From Inia geoffrensis (lineage: Eukaryota; Chordata; Mammalia; Artiodactyla; Iniidae), in the NCBI GenBank assembly GCA_036417435.1, contig JAZAQT010000450.1, positions 116,001 to 180,000 on the forward strand: 64,000 bases of DNA. Direction: 5' to 3'. The notes beneath the pieces were generated by a model. The model was not told where the DNA came from. It did not search any database and saw only the letters and a list, made by a program, of their open reading frames with translations. A program made the translations under genes and the position numbers. Positions 1-10,432 of this stretch are shown in pieces. Position 1 is the first letter of the stretch. Each line of letters starts with the position of its first letter.

Positions 1-1687
1 ACGCATACGCCCTTTTTGGCCAACCAAGCAAGCCTGCAATGGAAATCCGCACTACAAGGAAGTCTCACTTCCCACCGATCAAAAGGGCCGTCCGAAAAAA
101 GTGTAAAATCCAGAGAGGCAGGACAGGCCATGGAGACCCGGCAGCCTTGTTATGCTGATGGGCGGGATGTAAATTGCCAACAGCCACTCTGGAGAAGTGG
201 ATGGTGTTTCCTGGAACAAAGAAAAAACCAAGCTAGAGAGCCTAGGGCACTTCCACTTATGGTGCTATAGATTCGGAAAATTTCAATGAAACAGACACAG
301 CCACACCAAAGTTTGGGGCTGCTCTGTGTACGGGATCCTTGACTATGGTACAACTTTAATAGCCCAGAAAGAGAAAAATGCATATAGAAGTTGTGGTACA
401 TCCCTACAATGGAATATCACTCAACAATGAAATCAATGGCAACAGACCAGTAGCAGCATAATGAGAGGATTTAGTTATGATGATTCTAAGTGAAATAAGT
501 CGCACACAGAAAAAGAAACATCATAAGATATCACTAATACCGGGAAGGTAAACACGGCTACGTGTGAACTGCATTACAAAACACAACAGATTCTCACATT
601 TACAAAAGAAACTTAGGCTTGCTTAAGGGGAAAGGAGAGTGGGGAGGCTGCATAAAACCAGAGGTTGCCATTAGGACAGATACCATTCCATAAGCCAAAT
701 ATATATTAGACAAGACCTACTCCTTGCTCAACCAAATGGACTCAACACCCCGTATTCAAAACCTAGGAATATACCTGACTATGAAGAATATTAAAACCCA
801 TACATTTATAGGTCTCCATAAGAAAATCATTTGTGTACAGCAGGATACACACAGCAGTGTCAATAAGCTAAATCCCCTTATAAAAATAAATTTGAAAAAG
901 AAAACACAAGGGCTGTCAAGTAGAGAGAAATTCTTAAATAAGTCCTTCAGGGCTTGTGAGGAATCTTGGATTTACCACGTCTACATCCACAGCTGGGGAG
1001 AGATAAGGCTGGACACTTGGGGCTGATACTATTGGTGAGGGAATGCAGACCCTTTGAGGCAATGGTGCATGGTTCCCATTGCACGGGTCCCAAATCTCCA
1101 CGTTTCAGGGATTTATCCTTCAGCTAAAATACGCATGGAAAACCCAGAATATGGTCCACGAAGTGATCAGGCAAAATTTTAAAACTCATCGCCATTTTCG
1201 CCCCCTGGTACTCGAGTTCGCCGTTCCAGATGCGATATTAACATTCTCCCCACTTGGAAAGTCAGTGCCTTTGACCTCTTGTTTGGCACAGTTTGCAATT
1301 TCTGTGGAAGATGAACAGGAATAAGGAGAACGAATGAGCGGCTAACTCGATGTGTTTGGACGGGCACATTGAACTCTGATTTCCCTACAGGAAGAAGAAT
1401 TCACCAAAGGCTCGGCGTGCCATGCCGGAACGAGATTAGGGCCTGAAGCAATTCTTCGGGTTTGCGGTCAGCTCACAAGAAAGCGAGTTGAGAAAAGGAG
1501 ATTTTTGGCACCGTAACTCACAATCCTGCAGAGTTCCAAATGACCCCTATCATCCAAAAATTTATTGAAGGAAGGCTGTGAAGAGGACTTGAACGCGACG
1601 CAGAATTGCAGAAAACAGATATCAGGGGGTAGATAAGAATTGCTCTGAAAGAGTAGGAAAAGAGGCAGCAGTTCGACAGTGATGCAC
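1..1687 (+). repeat. Monomer 0 (left-truncated)
   Basis: This copy lacks the first 49 bp of its palindrome and would be 1,736 bp if complete. It carries the long CA form 'cgcacacag' in the L1 part, shared only with monomers 1 and 2. It also has 'gatcaaaagg' near position 80, a state otherwise seen in the diverged monomers at the right end. Confidence 0.93.
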
Positions 1688-1759
1688 TTGGCCAAAAAGG
1701 GCGTATGCGTTTTTTCCTGAATATATTCAGGAAAAAACGCATACGCCCTTTTTGGCCAA
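1688..1759. repeat. 72-bp perfect palindrome (reference copy)
   Basis: The left arm 1688-1723 is the exact reverse complement of the right arm 1724-1759, with no spacer; the centre is CCTGAATATATTCAGG and both ends are TTGGCC/GGCCAA. The symmetry stops at 1687/1760 (c and c). It could extrude a 36-bp-stem cruciform. The same element starts every monomer. By eye, 24 of the 36 complete copies are perfect, and the other 12 carry one or two mismatches confined to one arm. Its function is unknown. A bacterial-type terminator is not plausible in this context. Confidence 0.97.
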
Positions 1760-1850
1760 CCAAGCAAGCCTGCAATGGAAAACCGCACTACAAGGAAGTC
1801 TCACTTCCCACCGATCCAAAGGGCCGTCCGAAAAAAGTGTAAAATCCAGA
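1760..1850 (+). repeat. Spacer between palindrome and L1 block (reference copy)
   Basis: About 90 bp beginning 'ccaagcaagcctgcaatgg' and running to 'aaaatccaga'. I do not recognise an origin. The start of L1 similarity just downstream is fuzzy, so part of this may be older L1 sequence beyond recognition. Confidence 0.6.
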
Positions 1851-2287
1851 GAGGCAGGACAGGCCATGGAGAACCCGCAGCCTTGTTATGCTGATGGGCG
1901 GGATGTAAATTGCCAACAGCCACTCTGGAGAAGTGGATGGTGTTTCCTGGAACAAAGAAAAAACCAAGCTAGAGAGCCTAGGGCACTTCCAATTATGGTG
2001 CTATAGATTCGGAAAATTTCAATGAAACAGACACAGCCACACCAAAGTTTGGGGCTGCTCTGTGTACGGGATCCTTGACTATGGTACAACTTTAATAGCC
2101 CAGAAAGAGAAAAATGCATATAGAAGTTGTGGTACATCCCTACAATGGAATATCACTCAACAATGAAATCAATGGCAACAGACCAGTAGCAGCATAATGA
2201 GAGGATTTAGTTATGATGATTCTAAGTGAAATAAGTCGCACACAGAAAAAGAAACATCATAAGATATCACTAATACCGGGAAGGTAA
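1851..2287 (+). pseudogene. Decayed C-terminal end of L1 ORF2 (reference copy)
   Basis: Three separable stretches read like the ORF2 tail. The first is around 1907-1960 (CQQPLWRSGWCFLEQ), the second around 2127-2180 (LWYIPTMEYHSTMKSM) and the third is 2213-2287, ending in a TAA where L1 ORF2 normally ends. Between them the frame shifts and stops occur. This region lies beyond the reverse transcriptase domain, so no catalytic residues are present. From monomer 3 onward a 2-bp loss in the last stretch (CACACAG to CACAG) throws it out of frame. Confidence 0.8.
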
Positions 2288-2360
2288 ACACTGCTACGTG
2301 TGAACTGTATTACAAAACACAACAGACTCTCACATTTACAAAAGAAACTTAGGCTTGCTT

Positions 2361-2384
2361 AAGGGGAAAGGAGAGTGGGGAGGC
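2361..2384 (+). other. G-rich polypurine tract of the L1 3'UTR (reference copy)
   Basis: 'aaggggaaaggagagtgggg' followed by 'aggc'. Mammalian L1 3'UTRs carry a G-rich polypurine tract here that can form quadruplexes. This copy has only two runs of four G plus two GG pairs, so quadruplex potential is weak. Confidence 0.55.
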
Positions 2385-2620
2385 TGCATAAAACCAGAGG
2401 TTGCCATTAGGACAGATACCATTCCATAAGCCAAATATATATTAGACAAGACCTACTCCTTGCTCAACCAAATGGACTCAACACCCCGTATTCAAAACCT
2501 AGGAATATACCTGACTATGAAGAATATTAAAACCCATACATTTATAGGTCTCCATAAGAAAATCATTTGTGTACAGCAGGATACACACAGCAGTGTCAAT
2601 AAGCTAAATCCCCTTATAAA

Positions 2621-2640
2621 AATAAATTTGAAAAAGAAAA
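2621..2640 (+). other. Relic L1 polyadenylation signal and A-rich tail (reference copy)
   Basis: AATAAA at 2621-2626, then an A-rich run to 2640. This marks where the L1-derived half ends and the unrecognised half begins. Transcription through it is not shown. Confidence 0.6.
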
Positions 2641-2647
2641 CACAAGG

Positions 2648-3423
2648 GCTGTCAAGTAGAGAGAAATTCTTAAATAAGTCCTTCAGGGCTTGTGAGGAAT
2701 CTTGGATTTACCACCTCTACATCCACAGCTGGGGAGAGATAAGGCTGGACACTTGGGGCTGATACTATTGCTGAGGGAATGCAGACCCTTTGAGGCAATG
2801 GTGCATGGTTCCCATTGCACGGGTCCCAAATCTCCACGTTTCAGGGATTTATCCTTCAGCTAAAATACGCATGGAAAACCCAGAATATGGTCCACGAAGT
2901 GATCAGGCAAAATTTTAAAACTCATCGCCATTTTCGCCCCCTGGTACTCGAGTTCGCCATTCCAGATGCGATATTAACATTCTCCCCACTTGGAAAGTCA
3001 GTGCCTTTGACCTCTTGTTTGGCACAGTTTGCAATTTCTGTGGAAGATGAACAGGAATAAGGAGAACGAATGAGCGGCTAACTCGATGTGTTTGGACGGG
3101 CACATTGAACTCTGATTTCCCTACAGGAAGAAGAATTCACCAAAGGCTCGGCGTGCCATGCCGGAACGAGATTAGGGCCTGAAGCAATTCTTCGGGTTTG
3201 CGGTCAGCTCACAAGAAAGCGAGTTGAGAAAAGGAGATTTTTGGCACTGTAACTCACAATCCTGCAGAGTTCCAAATGACCCCTATCATCCAAAAATTTA
3301 TTGAAGGAAGGCTGTGAAGAGGACTTGAACGCGACGCAGAATTGCAGAAAACAGATATCAGGGGGTAGATAAGAATTGCTCTGAAAGACTAGGAAAAGAG
3401 GCAGCAGTTCGACAGTGATGCAC
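2648..3423 (+). repeat. Non-L1 segment of the monomer, origin unrecognised (reference copy)
   Basis: About 775 bp from 'gggctgtcaag' to the next palindrome. It is relatively CpG-rich around 2925-2965 and 3060-3225. It holds the XhoI, EcoRI and PstI sites. No tRNA-like, SINE-like or protein-coding similarity is apparent to me. Open frames of 62-106 codons occur on both strands, but they are too short, overlap one another and resemble no protein I know. Confidence 0.7.
2795..2818. repeat. Small hairpin-capable inverted repeat (reference copy)
   Basis: Seven-base stems GCAATGG (2795-2801) and CCATTGC (2812-2818) around a 10-nt loop. It is kept in canonical monomers. In the diverged monomers it is weakened by GGTAATGG and CATTCC. 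It may be no more than chance. Confidence 0.4.
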
Positions 3424-5159
3424 TTGGCCAAAAAGGGCGTATGCGTTTTTTCCTGAATATATTCAGGAAAAAACGCATACGCCCTTTTTGGCCAACCAAG
3501 CAAGCCTGCAATGGAAAACCGCACTACAAGGAAGTCTCACTTCCCACCGATCCAAAGGGCCGTCCGAAAAAAGTGTAAAATCCAGAGCGGCAGGACAGGC
3601 CATGGAGAACCCGCAGCCTTGTTATGCTGATGGGCGGGATGTAAATTGCCAACAGCCACTCTGGAGAAGTGGATGGTGTTTCCTGGAACAAAGAAAAAAA
3701 CAAGCTACAGAGCCTAGGGCACTTCCACTTATGGTGCTATAGATTCGGAAAATTTCAATGAAACAGACACAGCCACACCAAAGTTTGGGGCTGCTCTGTT
3801 TACGGGATCCTTGACTATGGTACAACTTTAATAGCCCAGAAAGAGAAAAATGCATATAGAAGTTGTGGTACATCCCTACAATGGAATATCACTCAACAAT
3901 GAAATCAATGGCAACAGACCAGTAGCAGCATAATGAGAGGATTTAATTATGATGATTCTAAGTGAAATAAGTCGCACACAGAAAAAGAAACATCATAAGA
4001 TATCACTAATACCGGGAAGGTAAACACGGCTACGTGTGAACTGCATTACAAAACACAACAGACTCTCACATTTACAAAAGAAACTTAGGCTTGCTTAAGG
4101 GGAAAGGAGAGTGGGGAGGCTGCATAAAACCAGAGGTTGCCATTAGGACAGATACCATTCCATAAGCCAAATATATATTAGACAAGACCTACTCCTTGCT
4201 CAACCAAATGGACTCAACACCCCGTATTCAAAACCTAGGAATATACCTGACTATGAAGAATATTAAAACCCATACATTTATAGGTCTCCATAAGAAAATA
4301 ATTTGTGTACAGCAGGATACACACAGCAGTGTCAATAAGCTAAATCCCCTTATAAAAATAAATTTGAAAAAGAAAACACAAGGGCTGTCAAGTAGAGAGA
4401 AATTCTTAAAAAAGTCCTTCAGGGTTTGTGAGGAATCTTGGATTTACCACCTCTACATTCACAGCTGGGGAGAGATAAGGCTGGACACTTGGGGCTGATA
4501 CTATTGGTGAGGGAATGCAGACCCTTTGAGGCAATGGTGCATAGTTCCCATTGCACGGGTCCCAAATCTCCACGTTTCAGGGATTTATCCTTCAGCTAAA
4601 ATACGCATGGAAAACCCAGAATATGGTCCACGAAGTGATCAGGCAAAATTTTAAAACTCATCGCCATTTTCGCCCCCTGGTACTCGAGTTCGCCGTTCCA
4701 GATGCGATATTAACATTCTCCCCACTTGGAGAGTCAGTGCCTTTGACCTCTTGTTTGGCACAGTTTGCAATTTCTGTGGAAGATGAACAGGAATAAGGAG
4801 AACGAATGAGCGGCTAACTCGATGTGTTTGGACGGGCACATTGAACTCTGATTTCCCTACAGGAAGAAGAATTCACCAAAGGCTCGTCGTGCCATGCCGG
4901 AACGAGATTAGGGCCTGAAGCAATTCTTCGGGTTTGCGGTCAGCTCACAAGAAAGCGAGTTGAGAAAAGGAGATTTTTGGCACTGTAACTCACAATCCTG
5001 CAGAGTTCCAAATGACCCCTATCATCCAAAAATTTATTGAAGGAAGGTTGTGAAGAGGACTTGAACGCGACGCAGAATTGCAGAAAACAGATATCAGGGG
5101 GTAGATAAGAATTGCTCTGAAAGAGTAGGAAAAGAGACAGCAGTTCGACAGTGATGCAC
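3424..5159 (+). repeat. Monomer 2 (1,736 bp)
   Basis: Perfect palindrome at 3424-3495. It has the long CA form in the L1 part. Distinctive variants are 'gagcggcagg', 'ctctgtttacgg', 'gatttaattatg', 'cttaaaaaagtcc', 'gcatagttcc' and 'ggctcgtcgt' (4881-4890). The last is shared with monomer 4, exactly 3,468 bp on. Confidence 0.95.
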
Positions 5160-6893
5160 TTGGCCAAAAAGGGCGTATGCGTTTTTTCCTGAATATATTC
5201 AGGAAAAAACGCATACGCCCTTTTTGGCCAACCAAGCAAGCCTGCAATGGAAATCCGCACTACAAGGAAGTCTCACTTCCCACCGATCCAAAGGGCCGTC
5301 CGAAAAAAGTGTAAAATCCAGAGAGGCAGGACAGGCCATGGAGACCCGGCAGCCTTGTTATGCTGATGGGCGGGATGTAAATTGCCAACAGCCACTCTGG
5401 AGAAGTGGATGGTGTTTCCTGGAACAAAGAAAAAACCAAGCTAGAGAGCCTAGGGCACTTCCACTTATGGTGCTATAGATTCGGAAAATTTCAATGAAAC
5501 AGACACAGCCACACCAAAGTTTGGGGCTGCTCTGTGTACGGGATCCTTGACTATGGTACAACTTTAATAGCCCAGAAAGAGAAAAATGCATATAGAAGTT
5601 GTGGTACATCCCTACAATGGAATATCACTCAACAATGAAATCAATAGCAACAGACCAGTAGCAGCATAATGAGAGGATTTAGTTATGATGATTCTAAGTG
5701 AAATAAGTCGCACAGAAAAAGAAACATCATAAGATATCACTAATACCGGGAAGGTAAACACGGCTACGTGTGAACTGCATTACAAAACACAACAGATTCT
5801 CACATTTACAAAAGAAACTTAGGCTTGCTTAAGGGGAAAGGAGAGTGGGGAGGCTGCATAAAACCAGAGGTTGCCATTAGGACAGATACCATTCCATAAG
5901 CCAAATATATATTAGACAAGACCTACTCCTTGCTCAACCAAATGGACTCAACACCCCGTATTCAAAACCTAGGAATATACCTGACTATGAAGAATATTAA
6001 AACCCATACATTTATAGGTCTCCATAAGAAAATAATTTGTGTACAGCAGGATACACACAGCAGTGTCAATAAGCTAAATCCCCTTATAAAAATAAATTTG
6101 AAAAAGAAAACACAAGGGCTGTCAAGTAGAGAGAAATTCTTAAATAAGTCCTTCAGGGCTTGTGAGGAATCTTGGATTTACCACCTCTACCTCCACAGCT
6201 GGGGAGAGATAAGGCTGGACACTTGGGGCTGATACTATTGGTGAGGGAATGCAGACCCTTTGAGGCAATGGTGCATGGTTCCCATTGCACGGGTCCCAAA
6301 TCTCCACGTTTCAGGGATTTATCCTTCAGCTAAAATACGCATGGAAAACCCAGAATATGGTCCACGAAGTGATCAGGCAAAATTTTAAAACTCATCGCCA
6401 TTTTCGCCCCCTGCTACTCGAGTTCGCCGTTCCAGATGCGATATTAACATTCTCCCCACTTGCAGAGTCAGTGCCTTTGACCTCTTGTTTGGCACAGTTT
6501 GCAATTTCTGTGGAAGATGAACAGGAATAAGGAGAACGAATGAGCGGCTAACTCGATGTGTTTGGACGGGCACATTGAACTCTGATTTCCCTACAGGAAG
6601 AAGAATTCACCAAAGGCTCGGCGTGCCATGCCGGAACGAGATTAGGGCCTGAAGCAATTCTTCGGGTTTGCGGTCAACTCACAAGAAAGCGAGTTGAGAA
6701 AAGGAGATTTTTGGCACTGTAACTCACAATCCTGCAGAGTTCCAAATGACCCCTATCATCCAAAAATTTATTGAAGGAAGGCTGTGAAGAGGACTTGAAC
6801 GCGACACAGAATTGCAGAAAACAGATATCAGGGGGTAGATAAGAATTGCTCTGAAAGAGTAGGAAAAGAGGCAGCAGTTCGACAGTGATGCAC
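5160..6893 (+). repeat. Monomer 3 (1,734 bp)
   Basis: Perfect palindrome at 5160-5231. It is the first copy with the 2-bp-shorter 'gtcgcacagaaaa', which sets the 1,734-bp length. 'ctgctactcg' at 6411 and 'ctacctccac' recur in monomer 5, two units on. Confidence 0.95.
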
Positions 6894-8625
6894 TTGGCCA
6901 AAAAGGGCGTATGCGTTTTTTCCTGAATATATTCAGGAAAAAACGCATACGCCCTTTTTGGCCAACCAAGCAAGCCTGCAATGGAAATCCGCACTACAAG
7001 GAAGTCTCACTTCCCACCGATCCAAAGGGCCGTCCGAAAAAAGTGTAAAATCCAGAGAGGCAGGACAGGCCATGGAGACCCGGCAGCCTTGTTATGCTGA
7101 TGGGCGGGATGTAAATTGCCAACAGCCACTCTGGAGAAGTGGATGGTGTTTCCTGGAACAAAGAAAAAACCAAGCTAGAGAGCCTAGGGCACTTCCACTT
7201 ATGGTGCTATAGATTCGGAAAATTTCAATGAAACAGACACAGCCACACCAAAGTTTGGGGCTGCTCTGTGTACGGGATCCTTGACTATGGTACAACTTTA
7301 ATAGCCCAGAAAGAGAAAAATGCATATAGAAGTTGTGGTACATCCCTACAATGGAATATCACTCAACAATGAAATCAATGGCAACAGACCAGTAGCAGCA
7401 TAATGAGAGGATTTAGTTATGATGATTCTAAGTGAAATAAGTCGCACAGAAAAAGAAACATCATAAGATATCACTAATTCCAGGAAGGTAAACACGGCTA
7501 CGTGTGAACTGCATTACAAAGCACAACAGATTCTCACATTTACAAAAGAAACTTAGGCTTGCTTAAGGGGAAAGGAGAGTGGGGAGGCTGCATAAAACCA
7601 GAGGTTGCCATTAGGACAGATACCATTCCATAAGCCAAATATATATTAGACAAGACCTACTCCTTGCTCAACCAAATGGACTCAACACCCCGTATTCAAA
7701 ACCTAGGAATATACCTGACTATGAAGAATATTAAAACCCATACATTTATAGGTCTCCATAAGAAAATCATTTGTGTACAGCAGGATACACACAGCAGTGT
7801 CAATAAGCTAAATCCCCTTATAAAAATAAATTTGAAAAAGAAAACACAAGGGCTGTCAAGTAGAGAGAAATTCTTAAATAAGTCCTTCAGGGCTTGTGAG
7901 GAATCTTGGATTTACCACCTCTACCTCCACAGCTGGGGAGAGATAAGGCTGGACACTTGGGGCTGATACTATTGGTGAGGGAATGCAGACCCTTTGAGGC
8001 AATGGTGCATGGTTCCCATTGCACGGGTCCCAAATCTCCACGTTTCAGGGATTTATCCTTCAGCTAAAATACGCATGGAAAATCCAGAATATGGTCCACG
8101 AAGTGATCAGGCAAAATTTTAAAACTCATCGCCATTTTCGCCCCCTGGTACTCGAGTTCGCCGTTCCAGATGCGATATTAACATTCTCCCCACTTGGAGA
8201 GTCAGTGCCTTTGACCTCTTGTTTGGCACAGTTTGCAATTTCTGTGGAAGATGAACAGGAATAAGTAGAACGAATGAGCGGCTAACTCAATGTGTTTGGA
8301 CGGGCACATTGAACTGTGATTTCCCTACAGGAAGAAGAATTCACCAAAGGCTCGTCGTGCCATGCCGGAACGAGATTAGGGCCTGAAGCAATTCTTCGGG
8401 TTTGCGGTCAGCTCACAAGAAAGCGAGTTGAGAAAAGGAGATTTTTGGCACTGTAACTCACAATCCTGCAGAGTTCCAAATGACCCCTATCATCCAAAAA
8501 TTTATTGAAGGAAAGCTGTGAAGAGGACTTGAACGCGACGCAGAATTGCAGAAAACAGATATCGGGGTAGATAAGAATTGCTCTGAAAGAGTAGGAAAAG
8601 AGGCAGCAGTTCGACAGTGATGCAC
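6894..8625 (+). repeat. Monomer 4 (1,732 bp)
   Basis: Perfect palindrome at 6894-6965. It is 2 bp shorter than the norm at about 8563 ('gatatcggggtag' against 'gatatcagggggtag'). Other variants are 'attccaggaagg', 'ataagtagaacg', 'gaactgtgat' and 'ggctcgtcgt' at 8349. Confidence 0.95.
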
Positions 8626-10360
8626 TTGGCCAAAAAGGGCGTATGCGTTTTTTCCTGAATATATTCAGGAAAAAACGCATACGCCCTTTTTGGCCAACCA
8701 AGCAAGCCTGCAATGGAAATCCGCACTACAAGGAAGTCTCACTTCCCACCGATCCAAAGGGCCGTCCGAAAAAAGTGTAAAATCCAGAGAGGCAGGACAG
8801 GCCATGGAGACCCGGCAGCCTTGTTATGCTGATGGGCGGGATGTAAATTGCCAACAGCCACTCTGGAGAAGTGGATGGTGTTTCCTGGAACAAAGAAAAA
8901 AACCAAGCTAGAGAGCCTAGGGCACTTCCACTTATGGTGCTATAGATTCGGAAAATTTCAATGAAACAGACACAGCCACACCAAAGTTTGGGGCTGCTCT
9001 GTGTACGGGATCCTTGACTATGGTACAACTTTAATAGCCCAGAAAGAGAAAAATGCATATAGAAGTTGTGGTACATCCCTACAATGGAATATCACTCAAC
9101 AATGAAATCAATGGCAACAGACCAGTAGCAGCATAATGAGAGGATTTAGTTATGATGATTCGAAGTGAAATAAGTCGCACAGAAAAAGAAACATCATAAG
9201 ATATCACTAATACCGGGAAGGTAAACACGGCTACGTGTCAACTGCATTACAAAACACAACAGATTCTCACATTTACAAAAGAAACTTAGGCTTGCTTAAG
9301 GGGAAAGGAGAATGGGGAGGCTGCATAAAACCAGAGGTTGCCATTAGGACAGATACCATTCCATAAGCCAAATATATATTAGACAAGACCTACTCCTTGC
9401 TCAACCAAATGGACTCAACACCCCGTATTCAAAACCTAGGAATATACCTGACTATGAAGAATATTAAAACCCATACATTTATAGGTCTCCATAAGAAAAT
9501 CATTTGTGTACAGCAGGATACACACAGCAGTGTCAATAAGCTAAATCCCCTTATAAAAATAAATTTGAAAAAGAAAACACAAGGGCTGTCAAGTAGAGAG
9601 AAATTCTTAAATAAGTCCTTCAGGGCTTGTGAGGAATCTTGGATTTACCACCTCTACCTCCACAGCTGGGGAGAGATAAGGCTGGACACTTGGGGTTGAT
9701 ACTATTGGTGAGGGAATGCAGACCCTTTGAGGCAATGGTGCATGGTTCCCATTGCACGGGTCCCAAATCTCCACGTTTCAGGGATTTATCCTTCAGCTAA
9801 AATACGCATGGAAAACCCAGAATATGGTCCACGAAGTGATCAGGCAAAATTTTAAAACTCATCGCCATTTTCGCCCCCTGCTACTCGAGTTCGCCGTTCC
9901 AGATGCGATATTAACATTCTCCCCACTTGGAGAGTCAGTGCCTTTGACCTCTTGTTTGGCACAGTTTGCAATTTCTGTGGAAGATGAACAGGAATAAGGA
10001 GAACGAATGAGCGGCTAACTCGATGTGTTTGGACGGGCACATTGAACTCTGATTTCCCTACAGGAAGAAGAATTCACCAAAGGCTCGGCGTGCCATGCCG
10101 GAACGAGATTAGGGCCTGAAGCAATTCTTCGGGTTTGCGGTCAGCTCACAAGAAAGCGAGTTGAGAAAAGGAGATTTTTGGCACTGTAACTCACAATCCT
10201 GCAGAGTTCCAAATGACCCCTATCATCCAAAAATTTATTGAAGGAAGGCTGTGAAGAGGACTTGAACGCGACGCAGAATTGCAGAAAACAGATATCAGGG
10301 GGTAGATAAGAATTGCTCTGAAAGAGTAGGAAAAGAGGCAGCAGTTCGACAGTGATGCAC
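8626..10360 (+). repeat. Monomer 5 (1,735 bp)
   Basis: Perfect palindrome at 8626-8697. One extra A lies in the A-run at 8896-8902. 'ctgctactcg' at 9878 matches monomer 3, and 'gattcgaagtg' links it to monomers 6, 9 and others. Confidence 0.95.
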
Positions 10361-10432
10361 TTGGCCAAAAAGGGCGTATGCGTTTTTTCCTGAATATATT
10401 CAGGAAAAAACGCATACGCCCTTTTTAGCCAA
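10361..10432. repeat. Palindrome with right-arm mismatch (monomer 6)
   Basis: One transition, A at 10427; the partner base in the left arm is unchanged, so the change is uncompensated. Confidence 0.95.

Larger units (their letters stand above)
1851..2647 (+). mobile_element. LINE-1 3' end fragment: ORF2 C-terminus, 3'UTR and tail (reference copy)
   Basis: Sense-oriented, 5'-truncated L1 remnant absorbed into the satellite unit. The DNA resembles the artiodactyl/cetacean L1 3' end as I recall it, for example 'gatgtaaattg', 'cagccactctggag', 'tacaatggaatatcactca', 'tacaaaacacaacag' and 'gacctactcc'. Short translated stretches carry ORF2 C-terminal signatures (QPLWRSGWCFLEQ, WYIPTMEYHSTMK, ILSEISRTQKKKHH). 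They lie in different frames with stops between them, so nothing is coding. The block ends in an AATAAA and A-rich tail, as expected for an L1 3' terminus. It sits at about +163 to +959 in each monomer. Confidence 0.88.
2288..2647 (+). mobile_element. L1 3'UTR remnant with tail (reference copy)
   Basis: Follows the ORF2 stop. It matches the recalled artiodactyl L1 3'UTR in order: a 'tacaaaacacaacagactc' block, the G-rich polypurine tract, 'acctactcc', then 'tttgtgtacagcaggata' corresponding to the L1 'TTTGCTGTACACC' block, and the final A-rich tail. Confidence 0.82.
1688..3423 (+). repeat. Monomer 1 (1,736 bp, used here as reference copy)
   Basis: Complete copy. The order is perfect palindrome (1688-1759), spacer (1760-1850), L1 3' end (about 1851-2647) and segment of unknown origin (2648-3423). 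Private or near-private variants are 'acactgctacg', 'gaactgtatt' and 'gactaggaaa'. It shares 'gaaaaccgcac' and 'gagaacccgcag' with monomer 2. Confidence 0.95.

Noticed and set aside
1688..1759. Palindrome as a rho-independent terminator
   Set aside because: No upstream gene exists, both arms contain A and T runs by symmetry, and the context is mammalian satellite DNA.
3165..3185. Telomere-like TTAGGG in 'gagattagggcc'
   Set aside because: Single hexamer per unit with no tandem copies.
3000..3270. Internal subrepeat ('ttggcacagtttgcaatttc' against 'ttggcactgtaactcacaat')
   Set aside because: Similarity is limited to about 20-30 bp with gaps and could be chance; no regular internal period is visible.
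2930..3420. Pol III A/B boxes or tRNA/SINE origin of the non-L1 half
   Set aside because: 'gttcgacag' and 'gagttcgcc' only loosely recall a B box, and no A box lies at a suitable distance.
1688..3423. CENP-B box (TTCG....A..CGGG pattern)
   Set aside because: I scanned the TTCG and CGGG occurrences on both strands of the reference unit and none fits all essential positions. A motif scan of all monomers would settle it.
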